Shown here: positions 47,053 to 54,740 of the stretch, piece by piece | How positions within the stretch are numbered: the first letter of the stretch is position 1 | Layout of the letters: every line of letters starts with the position of its first letter | The notes under the pieces: model-generated | Database searches by the model: none | Told to the model about the DNA's origin: nothing | What the model saw: the letters and a program-made list of their open reading frames with translations, nothing else | From: Burkholderiaceae bacterium | GTDB taxonomy: Bacteria > Pseudomonadota > Gammaproteobacteria > Burkholderiales > Burkholderiaceae_C | Direction: 5' to 3' | Length of the DNA: 64,000 nucleotides | Assembly: GCA_024235895.1 (NCBI GenBank) | Contig: JACKLM010000003.1 | Span: 372,001-436,000, forward strand | Program-made: the position numbers and the translations under genes

Positions 47053-48339
47053 TCACGTCACCGCCGCACGCTGCGCGAATCGTGCCTGTTGCCATTCGCC
47101 GCCTTGCAGCACCTGCACCAGATGCTCCACCGCATCCCAGACGTCGACGAAGCGGACGTACAGCGGCGCGAAGCCGAAGCGCAGGATGTCGGCCGCACTC
47201 GGCGCGTGCGAGGGGTCGCCGGCACGGAAGTCGCCGACGACGCCGCGCGCGATCAGCGCCTGGATCAGCGCGTAGCCGGCGCTCGGGTGCGTGAGGCAGA
47301 CCTGGCTGCCGCGGTGCGCATCGTCCGGTGGCGAGACCAGCGCCAGCCCGTAGCCGGCGCAGCGCGACTCGACCAGCTCGGCGAACGCGCGCGTCAGCGC
47401 GAGCGACTTGGCGCGCAGCGCCGCCATGCCGCCCAGCGGCTCGGCGGCGAGCACGGTGTCGACGCCGCAGTCGAGTGCGGCCATCGAGATCACCGGCGGC
47501 GTGCCGCACAGGTAGCGCGCGATGCCGGGCGCGGGCTCGTAGCCGGGCGTGAACGCGAACGGCGCCGCGTGCCCCATCCAGCCCGCGAGCGGCTGCCGGA
47601 AGCGCCCGGCATGCCGCGGGTGGACCCAGACGAAGGCCGGTGCGCCCGGGCCGCCGTTGAGAAACTTGTAGCCGCAGCCGACCGCATAGTCGGCGCCCGC
47701 GCCGTGCAGGTCCACCGGCAGCGCGCCGGCGCTGTGCGCCAGGTCCCAGATCACGCGCGCGCCGGCGGCGTGCGCCGCCGCCGTCAGCGCCGCCATGTCG
47801 TGCATGCGGCCGCTGCGGTAGTTGACGTGGGTCAGCATCAGCAGCGCGGCCCGCTCGTCGAGCAAGGTTGGCAGCTCGTCGGGCGTGGCCGCCAGCACCA
47901 GCTCGCAGCCATGCTGGCGCGCGAGCGACTCGGCGATGTAGAGGTCGGTCGGGAAGTTGCTGCGCTCGCTGACGATGCGCGTGCGGCCCGGGGCGTCGGC
48001 GCGCGCGGCCTGCAGCGCGGCGCTGGCGACCTTGTACAGGTTGACCGAGGTCGAGTCCGCGACCACCAGCTCTCCCGGGCCGGCACCGACCAGGCGCGCG
48101 ATCTTGTCGCCGATGCGCTGCGGCAGGTCGATCCAGCCGGCGTCGTTCCAGCTCGCGATCAGCCCGCGGCCCCATTCGTCGGCGACGACCTGCCGTACGC
48201 GCGCGGCGGTCGCGCGTGGCAGCGGGCCGAGCGAATTGCCGTCCAGATAGATCAGCCCCGGCGGCAGCTCGAACTGGTCGCGCAGCGGCGCCAGCGGGTC
48301 GGCGGCGTCGAGCGCGGCGGCTTGGTCGCGGTTCTTCAT
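47053..48339 (-). CDS. kynU: Kynureninase
   Basis: 428 residues, PLP enzyme splitting kynurenine into anthranilate and alanine. Landmarks: LIYLDGNSLGPLPRATAARV, DSTSVNLYKVASAALQAARA, SERSNFPTDLYIAESLA, LTHVNYRSGRMHDMAALTAA, WDLAHSAGALPVDL and the PLP lysine in AVGCGYKFLNGGPGAPAFVW. The length matches the family. The ATG at 48339 overlaps the kynB stop (ATGA). The product anthranilate is the expected substrate of the CoA ligase encoded divergently at 49063. Confidence 0.97.
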   Translation of the reverse strand: MKNRDQAAALDAADPLAPLRDQFELPPGLIYLDGNSLGPLPRATAARVRQVVADEWGRGLIASWNDAGWIDLPQRIGDKIARLVGAGPGELVVADSTSVNLYKVASAALQAARADAPGRTRIVSERSNFPTDLYIAESLARQHGCELVLAATPDELPTLLDERAALLMLTHVNYRSGRMHDMAALTAAAHAAGARVIWDLAHSAGALPVDLHGAGADYAVGCGYKFLNGGPGAPAFVWVHPRHAGRFRQPLAGWMGHAAPFAFTPGYEPAPGIARYLCGTPPVISMAALDCGVDTVLAAEPLGGMAALRAKSLALTRAFAELVESRCAGYGLALVSPPDDAHRGSQVCLTHPSAGYALIQALIARGVVGDFRAGDPSHAPSAADILRFGFAPLYVRFVDVWDAVEHLVQVLQGGEWQQARFAQRAAVT

Positions 48340-48968
48340 TCGATCTCCCTCAGCACCGCGCGCACCGGGCTGGCGTCGGCCGTCGTCAGCTTCAGCGGCA
48401 GCGCGATCAGTTCGTAGTCGCCCTCGGGAACGCCGTCGAGCAGCAGGTTTTCCAGCACGCGCAGGCCGCGCCGGCGAACGACCTGGTGGCTCGGCAGCGT
48501 CTTGCTGTCGGCCGGGTCGATGCTGGCGGTGTCGATGCCGACCAGCAGCACGCCCAGGTCGGCCAGCCGCTCGACGGTCTCGGGCGCGAACGCGGCCAGC
48601 GCCGGGTCCCAGGTATCGACCGGCGCCTGCGCGTAGGTCCGCACCAGCACGCGCGGCGGCAGCGTCGCGTCGACCGCGTGCGCCAGATGCTCCCAGCGCA
48701 CGAGCGGCGCGCAGCCGACGGCGTGGATCACGCGGCAGCGGCCGAGATACGGCTCCAGCGCCAGCGCGCCGACCGGCTCGCCCTGCGGGTCGTAGTGCAG
48801 CGGCGCGTCGGCGTGTGCCCCGGTGTGCGGCGACAGGCGCAGCGTCGCGACGTTGACCGGGCCGTCGGCGCCGATCGTCCAGCTCCAATGCTGCTCGAAC
48901 GGTGTATCGCCCGGGAAGACCGGCGTGCCGGCGTGCACCGGTGGCGAGATATCCCATAGCATGCTCAT
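48336..48968 (-). CDS. kynB: Kynurenine formamidase
   Basis: About 210 residues: a cyclase-family, metal-dependent hydrolase converting N-formylkynurenine to kynurenine. LWDISPPVHAGTPVFPGDTP and the metal motif SPHTGAHADAPLHYDP are diagnostic, as is VLLVGIDTASIDPADSKTLP. ATGs lie in frame at 48977, 48968 and 48962, none with a ribosome-binding site. A -10-like TACGAT (48976-48981) places transcription start next to 48968, so I choose that and suspect a leaderless message. First gene of kynB-kynU. Confidence 0.95.
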   Translation of the reverse strand: MSMLWDISPPVHAGTPVFPGDTPFEQHWSWTIGADGPVNVATLRLSPHTGAHADAPLHYDPQGEPVGALALEPYLGRCRVIHAVGCAPLVRWEHLAHAVDATLPPRVLVRTYAQAPVDTWDPALAAFAPETVERLADLGVLLVGIDTASIDPADSKTLPSHQVVRRRGLRVLENLLLDGVPEGDYELIALPLKLTTADASPVRAVLREIE

Positions 48969-48975
48969 GCGCCGC

Positions 48976-49026
48976 ATCGTATCGGGGGCCGAATTGATTG
49001 ACAACTAAAGCATCGGAACCAAGAAT
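48976..49026. promoter_or_regulatory. Overlapping divergent promoters, kynB / 2-aminobenzoate-CoA ligase
   Basis: Minus strand: TTGTCA (48999-49004), 17 bp, TACGAT (48976-48981), pointing at kynB. Plus strand: TTGACA (48998-49003), 17 bp, AAGAAT (49021-49026), pointing at the ligase. The two -35 hexamers are almost the same bases read from opposite strands. The surroundings (GAATTGATTGACAACTAAAG) are unusually AT-rich for the window, as an Lrp/KynR-type site would be. Confidence 0.55.
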
Positions 49027-49062
49027 GCCTCTGAACTGCCGCCGCCGCCGAGGAGCTGCCGC

Positions 49063-50664
49063 ATGACCCCGAGCGCCCATGTCGACACCTTCGCGCGCGA
49101 CCACCTGCCGGCCGCCGCCGACCTGCCCGAGCTGCTGTTCGAGCTGCCCGAGCTGCAGTTCCCGCCGCGCCTGAATGCCGCGACCGAGCTGCTGGCCAAG
49201 CGAGTGGCCGCCGGCGACGGCGACCGCCCGTGCGTGATCGGCGAGTCGGTGCGCTGGACCTACGCCGAGCTGCTGGCGCGGGCGAACCGGATCGCGCGCG
49301 TGCTGGTCGAGGACCTGGGCCTGGTGCCCGGCAACCGCGTGCTGCTGCGCGGCGCCAATTCGCCGGCGCTGGCGGCATGCTGGTTCGGCGTCGTCAAGGC
49401 CGGCGGCATCGCGGTCGGCACGATGCCGCTGCTGCGCGCGCGCGAGCTGCGCACCATCATCGACAAGGCGCAGGTCACGCACGCGCTGTGCGACTCGCGG
49501 CTACTCGACGAGCTCGACGCCGCCGCGCCCGACTGCCCGACGCTGCAGCAGCGGCTGAGCTTTCACGATGGCGAGCTGGAGGCGCACGCGGCGGCCAAGC
49601 CGGCGCACTTCGACGATGTCGACACCGCGGCCGACGATGTCGCGCTGATCGCGTTCACCTCGGGCACCACCGGCGTGCCCAAGGGCACGATGCACTTCCA
49701 CCGCGACCTGATGGCCGCCTGCGCCTGCTGGCCGCCGCATGTGCTGCGGCCGACGCGCGACGATGTCTTCATCGGCAGCCCGCCGCTGGCCTTCACCTTC
49801 GGGCTGGGCGGGTTGCTGCTGTTCCCGCTCGCCGCCGGGGCGAGCACGGTGCTGATCGAGAAGGCCACCCCCGACGCGCTGCTGCCGGCGATCGCACGCC
49901 ACCACGCGACGGTCTGCGTCACTGCGCCGACCAGCTACCGCGCGATGGCGCCGCAGGTCGGCGCGCACGACCTGCGCTCGCTGCGCAAGTGCGTCTCCGC
50001 CGGCGAGGCGCTGCCGGCGGCGACGCGCCAGCTCTGGAAGGACGCCACCGGGATCGAGATCATCGACGGCATCGGGTCGACCGAGCTGCTGCACATCTTC
50101 ATCTCGGCCGACGAGGCGCATGCCCGCGGCGGCGCGACCGGCGTGCCGGTGCCGGGCTACCGCGCCGCGATCCTCGACGACGACGGCCGCGAGCTGCCGC
50201 CGGGGCAGGTCGGGCGGCTCGCGGTCAAGGGGCCGACCGGCTGCAAGTACCTCGCCGACGACCGCCAGCGCCAGTATGTGCAGCTTGGCTGGAACCTCAC
50301 CGGCGACGCCTACCTCGTCGATGCCGACGGCCAGTATGTCTTCCAGGCGCGCACCGACGACATGATCATCAGCGGCGGCTACAACATCGCCGGGCCCGAG
50401 GTCGAGTCGGCACTGCTGCAGCACCCGGCGGTCGCCGAGTGCGGTGTCGTCGGCGTGCCGGACGCGGAGCGCGGTCAGATCGTCAAGGCCTTCGTCGTCC
50501 TGCGCCCGGGCCACGAGGGCGACGAGGCGATGGCGCGCGAGCTGCAGGACTTCGTCAAGCGGACGATCGCGCCGTACAAGTACCCGCGCGCGGTCGCCTT
50601 CCGCGCGAGCCTGCCGCGCACCGAGACCGGCAAGCTGCAGCGATTCAGGTTGCGCGAGGGTTGA
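49063..50664 (+). CDS. 2-aminobenzoate (anthranilate)-CoA ligase
   Basis: A 533-residue ANL-family benzoate-type ligase: anthranilate + ATP + CoA gives anthraniloyl-CoA. The N-terminus HVDTFARDHLPAAADLPELL and LPELQFPPRLNAATELL is the form I associate with 2-aminobenzoate-CoA ligases. Core motifs are ALIAFTSGTTGVPKGTMHFH, GIGSTELLHIFISA and DDMIISGGYNIAGPEVE, with the catalytic lysine in LPRTETGKLQRFRL. Its position divergent from kynBU, whose product is anthranilate, supports the assignment. The downstream aminobenzoyl-CoA monooxygenase/reductase is not in this window. Confidence 0.88.
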   Translation: MTPSAHVDTFARDHLPAAADLPELLFELPELQFPPRLNAATELLAKRVAAGDGDRPCVIGESVRWTYAELLARANRIARVLVEDLGLVPGNRVLLRGANSPALAACWFGVVKAGGIAVGTMPLLRARELRTIIDKAQVTHALCDSRLLDELDAAAPDCPTLQQRLSFHDGELEAHAAAKPAHFDDVDTAADDVALIAFTSGTTGVPKGTMHFHRDLMAACACWPPHVLRPTRDDVFIGSPPLAFTFGLGGLLLFPLAAGASTVLIEKATPDALLPAIARHHATVCVTAPTSYRAMAPQVGAHDLRSLRKCVSAGEALPAATRQLWKDATGIEIIDGIGSTELLHIFISADEAHARGGATGVPVPGYRAAILDDDGRELPPGQVGRLAVKGPTGCKYLADDRQRQYVQLGWNLTGDAYLVDADGQYVFQARTDDMIISGGYNIAGPEVESALLQHPAVAECGVVGVPDAERGQIVKAFVVLRPGHEGDEAMARELQDFVKRTIAPYKYPRAVAFRASLPRTETGKLQRFRLREG

Positions 50665-50785
50665 TGCGCCGCGCGTGCGCGGAGGCTGGCGTCGGCGCCG
50701 CCGCTGGGGGGGCACGGCCGAGACTGCCGCAACGGTTACTGCGCAGCAGGAGCATGCCGCACGCGACCGACGGCGATCGAGGCCG

Positions 50786-51649
50786 TCAACCGTCGATCAG
50801 CGCCGGATCCCAGGCATGCACGGTCTGCCGCTGCTCGCCCAGGCCATCGATGCCCAGCCGCATCACGTCGCCCGGCCGCAGGAAGACCGGCGCCGGCTTG
50901 GCGCCCATGCCGACGCCGGGCGGCGTGCCGGTGGTGAGCAGGTCGCCCGGCTCCAGCGTCATGAAGTGGCTGACGTAGCTGACGAGCCGCGCGACACCGA
51001 AGACCATGCGCGAGGTATGCCCGGTCTGGCGCCGCTGGCCGTTCAGGTCCAGCCACAGCGCGAGCGCCTGCGGGTCGGGCACCTCGTCGGCCGTCACCAG
51101 CCAGGGGCCGACCGGGCCGAAGGTGTCGCAGCACTTGCCCTTGTCCCACTGGCCGCCGCGCTCGAGCTGGAACGCGCGCTCGGAGAGATCGTTGACGACG
51201 CAGTAGCCGGCGACATGCGCCAGCGCGTCGGCCTCGTCGACGCAGCGCGCGCGCCGGCCGATGACGACGCCGAGCTCGACCTCCCAGTCGGCCTTCGTCG
51301 ATCCCTTGGGCAGCACCACCGGGTCGTCGGCACCGATCGCGCAGCCCGGCGTCTTCATGAAGACCACCGGCTCGGCCGGGATCGGCAGCCCGGCCTCGGC
51401 CGCATGGTCGGCATAGTTCAGCCCGATGGCGACGAACTTGCCCATGCCGCCCCAGGGCACGCCGACGCGCCCGGGTGCCGCCAGCGGCAGCGCGGTCGGG
51501 TCGACGGTGCGCAGCGCCGCGAGCGCTGCAGGCGCCAGCGCGGCCGGCGAGATGTCGGGCAGCAGCGGCGAGAGGTCGCGCGGCCGGCCGTCGGCATCGA
51601 GCAGCGCGGGTCTTTCCTGGCCCTTGGGGCCGATGCGCAGGAGCTTCAC
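50786..51649 (-). CDS. Fumarylacetoacetate hydrolase (FAH) family protein
   Basis: 287 residues. C-terminal FAH fold with metal-binding acidic residues in DWEVELGVVIGRRARCVDEA, earlier AIGLNYADHAAEAGLPIPAE, and the later block GQRRQTGHTSRMVFGVARLV followed by GDLLTTGTPPGVGMGAKPAP. Members include fumarylpyruvate hydrolase, 5-carboxymethyl-2-oxo-hex-3-ene-dioate decarboxylase and FAHD1-type acylpyruvases, so the reaction is open. The N-terminal part LLRIGPKGQERPALLDADGR is typical of the larger subgroup. Convergent with the aminobenzoate-CoA ligase, which may hint at aromatic ring cleavage products. Confidence 0.9.
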   Translation of the reverse strand: MKLLRIGPKGQERPALLDADGRPRDLSPLLPDISPAALAPAALAALRTVDPTALPLAAPGRVGVPWGGMGKFVAIGLNYADHAAEAGLPIPAEPVVFMKTPGCAIGADDPVVLPKGSTKADWEVELGVVIGRRARCVDEADALAHVAGYCVVNDLSERAFQLERGGQWDKGKCCDTFGPVGPWLVTADEVPDPQALALWLDLNGQRRQTGHTSRMVFGVARLVSYVSHFMTLEPGDLLTTGTPPGVGMGAKPAPVFLRPGDVMRLGIDGLGEQRQTVHAWDPALIDG

Positions 51650-51794
51650 CTGATGGCCGACCAGCAGCGACGTAACACGATTGCCCCGATCCTACGCGTC
51701 CGGCTGCGGCATCGGGCAAGCTGGGGCCCATCCCATCAGCGTGGCGGGGGGTATCCCGCGGCGTGTCGCGGCTGAGCCTGCTACGCTGTCGTCC

Positions 51795-52181
51795 ATGTCG
51801 AGCTTTCGCCGCCTGACCCTGTTCACCGCTCCCGATGGCTACGCGCGCTGGCGCGACGACGAGATCGCGCTGGGCGAGGGTACGCTGCAGGCGCGGCTGT
51901 CGGCGCTGCTGCCGGCCTGCGGGCTGCAGTGGCGCGAAAGCCCGGTGGGTTTTCGCAGCGACTGGCACTGCACGACGACACCGCAGTGGCTGATCGTGCT
52001 GCGCGGCGGGATCGAGATCGGGCTGCGCGACGGCAGCACGCGTCGCTTCGGACCGGGCGATTGCTTCTTCTCCGACGACACGCTACCCGCCGGCGCGCGC
52101 TTCGACGCCGCGCTGCACGGGCATTGGAGCCGCCAGGTCGGCGACGAGCCGCTGGTGACGGCATTCGTTCGCGTGGGTTGA
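51795..52181 (+). CDS. Small cupin-fold protein
   Basis: 128 residues with a single cupin-like beta-barrel: CTTTPQWLIVLRGGIEIGLR followed by RRFGPGDCFFSDDTLPAGAR, the usual spacing of the two cupin motifs, although the first-motif metal histidines are mostly absent. No specific function known. ATG at 51795 chosen because earlier in-frame sequence is not family-like; no Shine-Dalgarno is seen and TACGCT lies seven bases upstream. The segment coding ALHGHWSRQVG is one arm of a 32-bp inverted repeat whose other arm is in the gap downstream. Confidence 0.7.
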   Translation: MSSFRRLTLFTAPDGYARWRDDEIALGEGTLQARLSALLPACGLQWRESPVGFRSDWHCTTTPQWLIVLRGGIEIGLRDGSTRRFGPGDCFFSDDTLPAGARFDAALHGHWSRQVGDEPLVTAFVRVG

Positions 52182-52355
52182 GCCGTGGGCGTGTCCGCCG
52201 CCGCGGGCTGGCCTCCGTGCAGGGTGTTCGCCCGCGCGAATCGACGAACAGCGACCTGCCGCCCGTCGCGCACTGGCTGCGCGAGGACCGCGTGCTGTGG
52301 CAGCACGCGACGCGCGAGGAGCTCGACCTGGCGGCACCAATGCCCGTGCAGCGCG
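52109..52355. repeat. Inverted repeat pair, 32-bp arms (cupin 3' end and downstream gap)
   Basis: Arms at 52109-52140 and 52324-52355 are reverse complements at 31 of 32 positions, separated by 183 bp. The first arm lies inside the cupin gene, the second in non-coding DNA. Read on the minus strand the second arm encodes ALHGHWCRQV, against ALHGHWSRQV on the plus strand. Confidence 0.85.
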
Positions 52356-52687
52356 TGTTCGGCGATGTGCCACACGGGCCGCACTGGCTGATGCGACGTG
52401 GCCGGCAGGCGCCTGCGTGCGGATGAATGCGCCCGGCCGCTGTCCAGCGCGACCCGAAGCGCCGACGGCTACCTGCGTGTGGCCGATGCCTGTTTCGGCC
52501 CGCGGGGTGCGCGCGCGGCGCGGGCTGGCCCCGGTGACGCAGCCGTAGCGGGCGACCGTCGTCGCAGGGTTCGTTGGGGGCGTCGGTCAGTATGCATCCT
52601 GGCGCGTGGGTGCAGGCGGCGCCACCGTTCGCGCCAGCAGCGGAACGTCGGTCCGGGTGGGGTCTCGCCACGCGTGGTTGACTCCTG
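52182..52687. other. 506-bp gap without a supported gene
   Basis: Apart from the second arm of the inverted repeat (52324-52355) I find no recognisable gene, RNA or mobile element. Several frames stay open for 60-100 codons because of the high GC content, but their translations are arginine/alanine-rich and match nothing. A decayed gene is possible. Confidence 0.5.
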
Positions 52688-53566
52688 TCAAATCGTGTCC
52701 GGGGCCGGCTTGTCCTTCGTGCGATTGTCGAAATCGCTGGCATCGTGGCGCTCGTGGAGTTGCGTCTCGGGCGGCCCCCACAGGCGGTTGACCATGCGCC
52801 CGCGGCGCGCGGCCGGGCGCCGGGCGATGCGGTCGGCCCAGTCGACGACATGCCGGTAGTCCTGCACCTGTAGGAATTCGCCCGCCTCGTACAGCTGCCC
52901 CTTGGCAAGCGCGCCATACCAGGGCCAGATCGCGATGTCGGCGATCGTGTAGGCCTCGCCGGCGATGTAAGGCGTCTCGGCCAGCCTGCGGTCGAGCACG
53001 TCGAGCTGGCGCTTGGCCTCCATCGCGAAGCGGTCGATCGGGTAGCGCCACTTCGCCGGTGCATAGGCGTAGAAGTGGCCGAAGCCGCCGCCCAGATACG
53101 GCGCGCTTCCCATCTGCCAGAACAGCCAAGACAGACACTCGGCGCGCGGCGCCGGCTCGGTGGGCAGCAGGGCGCCGAACTTCTCGGCCAGGTAGACCAG
53201 GATCGCGCCGGACTCGAAGACGCGCACCGGCTGCGGCCCGCTACGGTCCAGCAGCGCCGGGATCTTGCTGTTCGGGTTGACGGCGACGAAGCCGCTGCCG
53301 AACTGCTCGCCGTCGCTGATGCGGATCGGCCAGGCGTCGTACTCGGCACCGGCATGGCCCAGCGCCAGAAGCTCCTCCAGCATCACCGTCACCTTGACCC
53401 CGTTCGGCGTGGCGAGCGAATACAGCTGCAGCGGATGGCGGCCGATCGTCAGCTCGGCCTCGTGGGTGGCGCCGGCGGTCGGGCGGTTGATGGCAGCGAA
53501 GCGGCCGCCGGGGTCGGCGGGCGGGGTCCAGATGCGAGGCGGGGTGTAGTCGGTGGGGTCGTTCAT
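52688..53566 (-). CDS. yghU: YghU-type glutathione S-transferase (disulfide-bond oxidoreductase)
   Basis: 292 residues, the nu-class GST type, which reduces small disulfides with two bound glutathiones. Landmarks: YTPPRIWTPPADPGGRFAAI at the N-terminus (a YghU-specific extension), GKHP-like IGRHPLQLYSLATPNGVKVT, the GSH loop FVAVNPNSKIPALLDR, VFESGAILVYLAEKFG and WLFWQMGSAPYLGGGFGHFY. The C-terminus PWYGALAKGQLYEAGEFLQV is also characteristic. The start at 53566 is chosen for its YghU-like opening MNDPTDYTPP. It stands alone, in sparsely coding surroundings. Confidence 0.92.
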   Translation of the reverse strand: MNDPTDYTPPRIWTPPADPGGRFAAINRPTAGATHEAELTIGRHPLQLYSLATPNGVKVTVMLEELLALGHAGAEYDAWPIRISDGEQFGSGFVAVNPNSKIPALLDRSGPQPVRVFESGAILVYLAEKFGALLPTEPAPRAECLSWLFWQMGSAPYLGGGFGHFYAYAPAKWRYPIDRFAMEAKRQLDVLDRRLAETPYIAGEAYTIADIAIWPWYGALAKGQLYEAGEFLQVQDYRHVVDWADRIARRPAARRGRMVNRLWGPPETQLHERHDASDFDNRTKDKPAPDTI

Positions 53567-53803
53567 GCGCCGATTCTGGGACAGAAGCGGCGGGCGGGCG
53601 GCCAAAGGCCCACTCTTCGGCAAGTAGCCCCTCGGCGTGGCCGGGAGCGGCTTTCGTCAGCGGACTTCTACACGGCAGCTATGCCGCAGCGCGGCGGGCC
53701 CGCCTGGTGTCGGGCAACCTGAACCCCACTTCTGCAAGCGTTCTCGAGGACGTGCTGGACGTTCGCCGCTCGTCGCGCGGATGCAGCGCGAAACCGTTTG
53801 CGT

Positions 53804-54190
53804 TCAGTCGCAGACATGGGACTTGCCGTCCTTCCTTGCCTGGCCCGTATACGGCATTTGCGGCATCGCCCCCTTCATCATTTCGCCGCACCTGCGCATG
53901 ATCTGGGCTGTCGGATCGTCGGCCATTTCCTTGCCGTAGGCGATCGCCTTGCGCTGGGCGGCGTCTCGCTTGCCCTGGGCGCACAGGGTTTCCAACTCCT
54001 TGCTGATCCGTTCGGATCGTTCCTTCAAGGCGTCCGCCTTGGCGCGGTCGATCTGGGCCATGCAGGCCTGCATCTGCTGCGCCTGCTGCATCATCTTCTT
54101 CATGTCCGCCTCGGACATGCCCTGATAGGTCTGTGCCATCAGGTTGAGGGGAAGCAGCGCCGCCAAACAGACTGCCAGTGATTTCATCAT
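53804..54190 (-). CDS. Small secreted protein of unknown function
   Basis: 128 residues. Sec-type signal peptide (KSLAVCLAALLPLNLMAQ, cleavage about residue 19-20) and a helical, methionine-rich mature part: MSEADMKKMMQQAQQMQACM, LKERSERISKELETLCAQGK, and three or four cysteines. AAGGAA precedes the ATG at 54190 by 5 nt (second ATG at 54187). Likely periplasmic, alpha-helical; I do not recognise the family. Flanked by a 237-bp gap downstream and a 550-bp gap upstream, so monocistronic. Confidence 0.8.
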   Translation of the reverse strand: MMKSLAVCLAALLPLNLMAQTYQGMSEADMKKMMQQAQQMQACMAQIDRAKADALKERSERISKELETLCAQGKRDAAQRKAIAYGKEMADDPTAQIMRRCGEMMKGAMPQMPYTGQARKDGKSHVCD

Positions 54191-54740
54191 CGTGTTTCCT
54201 TGGAAGTACGTTCGGGGTTCTTGGAGCGAGCGCGTCGATCATCGAGTACCCGGCGTCCTGCCCCGAGGGTACCGACAGATCGGTTGAATTCTCCTGCAGA
54301 CCAGTACGCAGCGCCTGCCAGACCCAGCTTGGGGTGGGTCGCCGCCTGACACGCTTCTGCGCCCGACCTCGCAGGTGACGGGTGCGGCCGGCGTTCGCCC
54401 AGGTTGGTGCCCATCGTCGTATCGTACGTTTCGAACGATCGGTCGAACGAGTTCGGCGAAACGGCGCGGACTCGCGTGATTCCTTGCGCATCGTGGTCTC
54501 CGTCGAGGCGCTCCTCGATACAAGCAGCTACTCGGACTCTTCGCGCGCGCGCCGGCCCGCATACTCGCTGTCGTCGGCAAGCGGCGCCAGCAGGGTGTCC
54601 GTCAGCGCGGCGCACTCCCGCTGGCCGAACCGCATAAGGTGGTGATGTGCTCGACGAGCCACCGAACGCGGTCCACAGCAGGCGTGCGCCGACGGCTGGG
54701 CTCGCAACGGTCCCTTCCCTGAGGGATTGCTGCCGCGGTG
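54191..54740. other. 550-bp gap without a supported gene
   Basis: I see no reliable gene. Features are an almost perfect 18-bp palindrome TTCGAACGATCGGTCGAA at 54430-54447, a wider CGTTTCG...CGAAACG pairing around it, and a short minus-strand frame of about 34 codons (54530-54634, MRFGQRECAALTDTLLAP) without ribosome-binding site. The palindrome may be an operator for the secreted-protein gene or part of a decayed element. Confidence 0.5.

Noticed and set aside
52109..52355. Integron attC site or insertion sequence ends
   Set aside because: The arms lack attC core sites, no transposase or integrase frame lies between them, and there is no target-site duplication; listed as an inverted repeat only.
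54530..54634. A 34-codon minus-strand small gene (MRFGQRECAALTDTLLAP)
   Set aside because: No ribosome-binding site, no family, and GC-rich DNA gives many such frames; kept only as a note in the gap entry.
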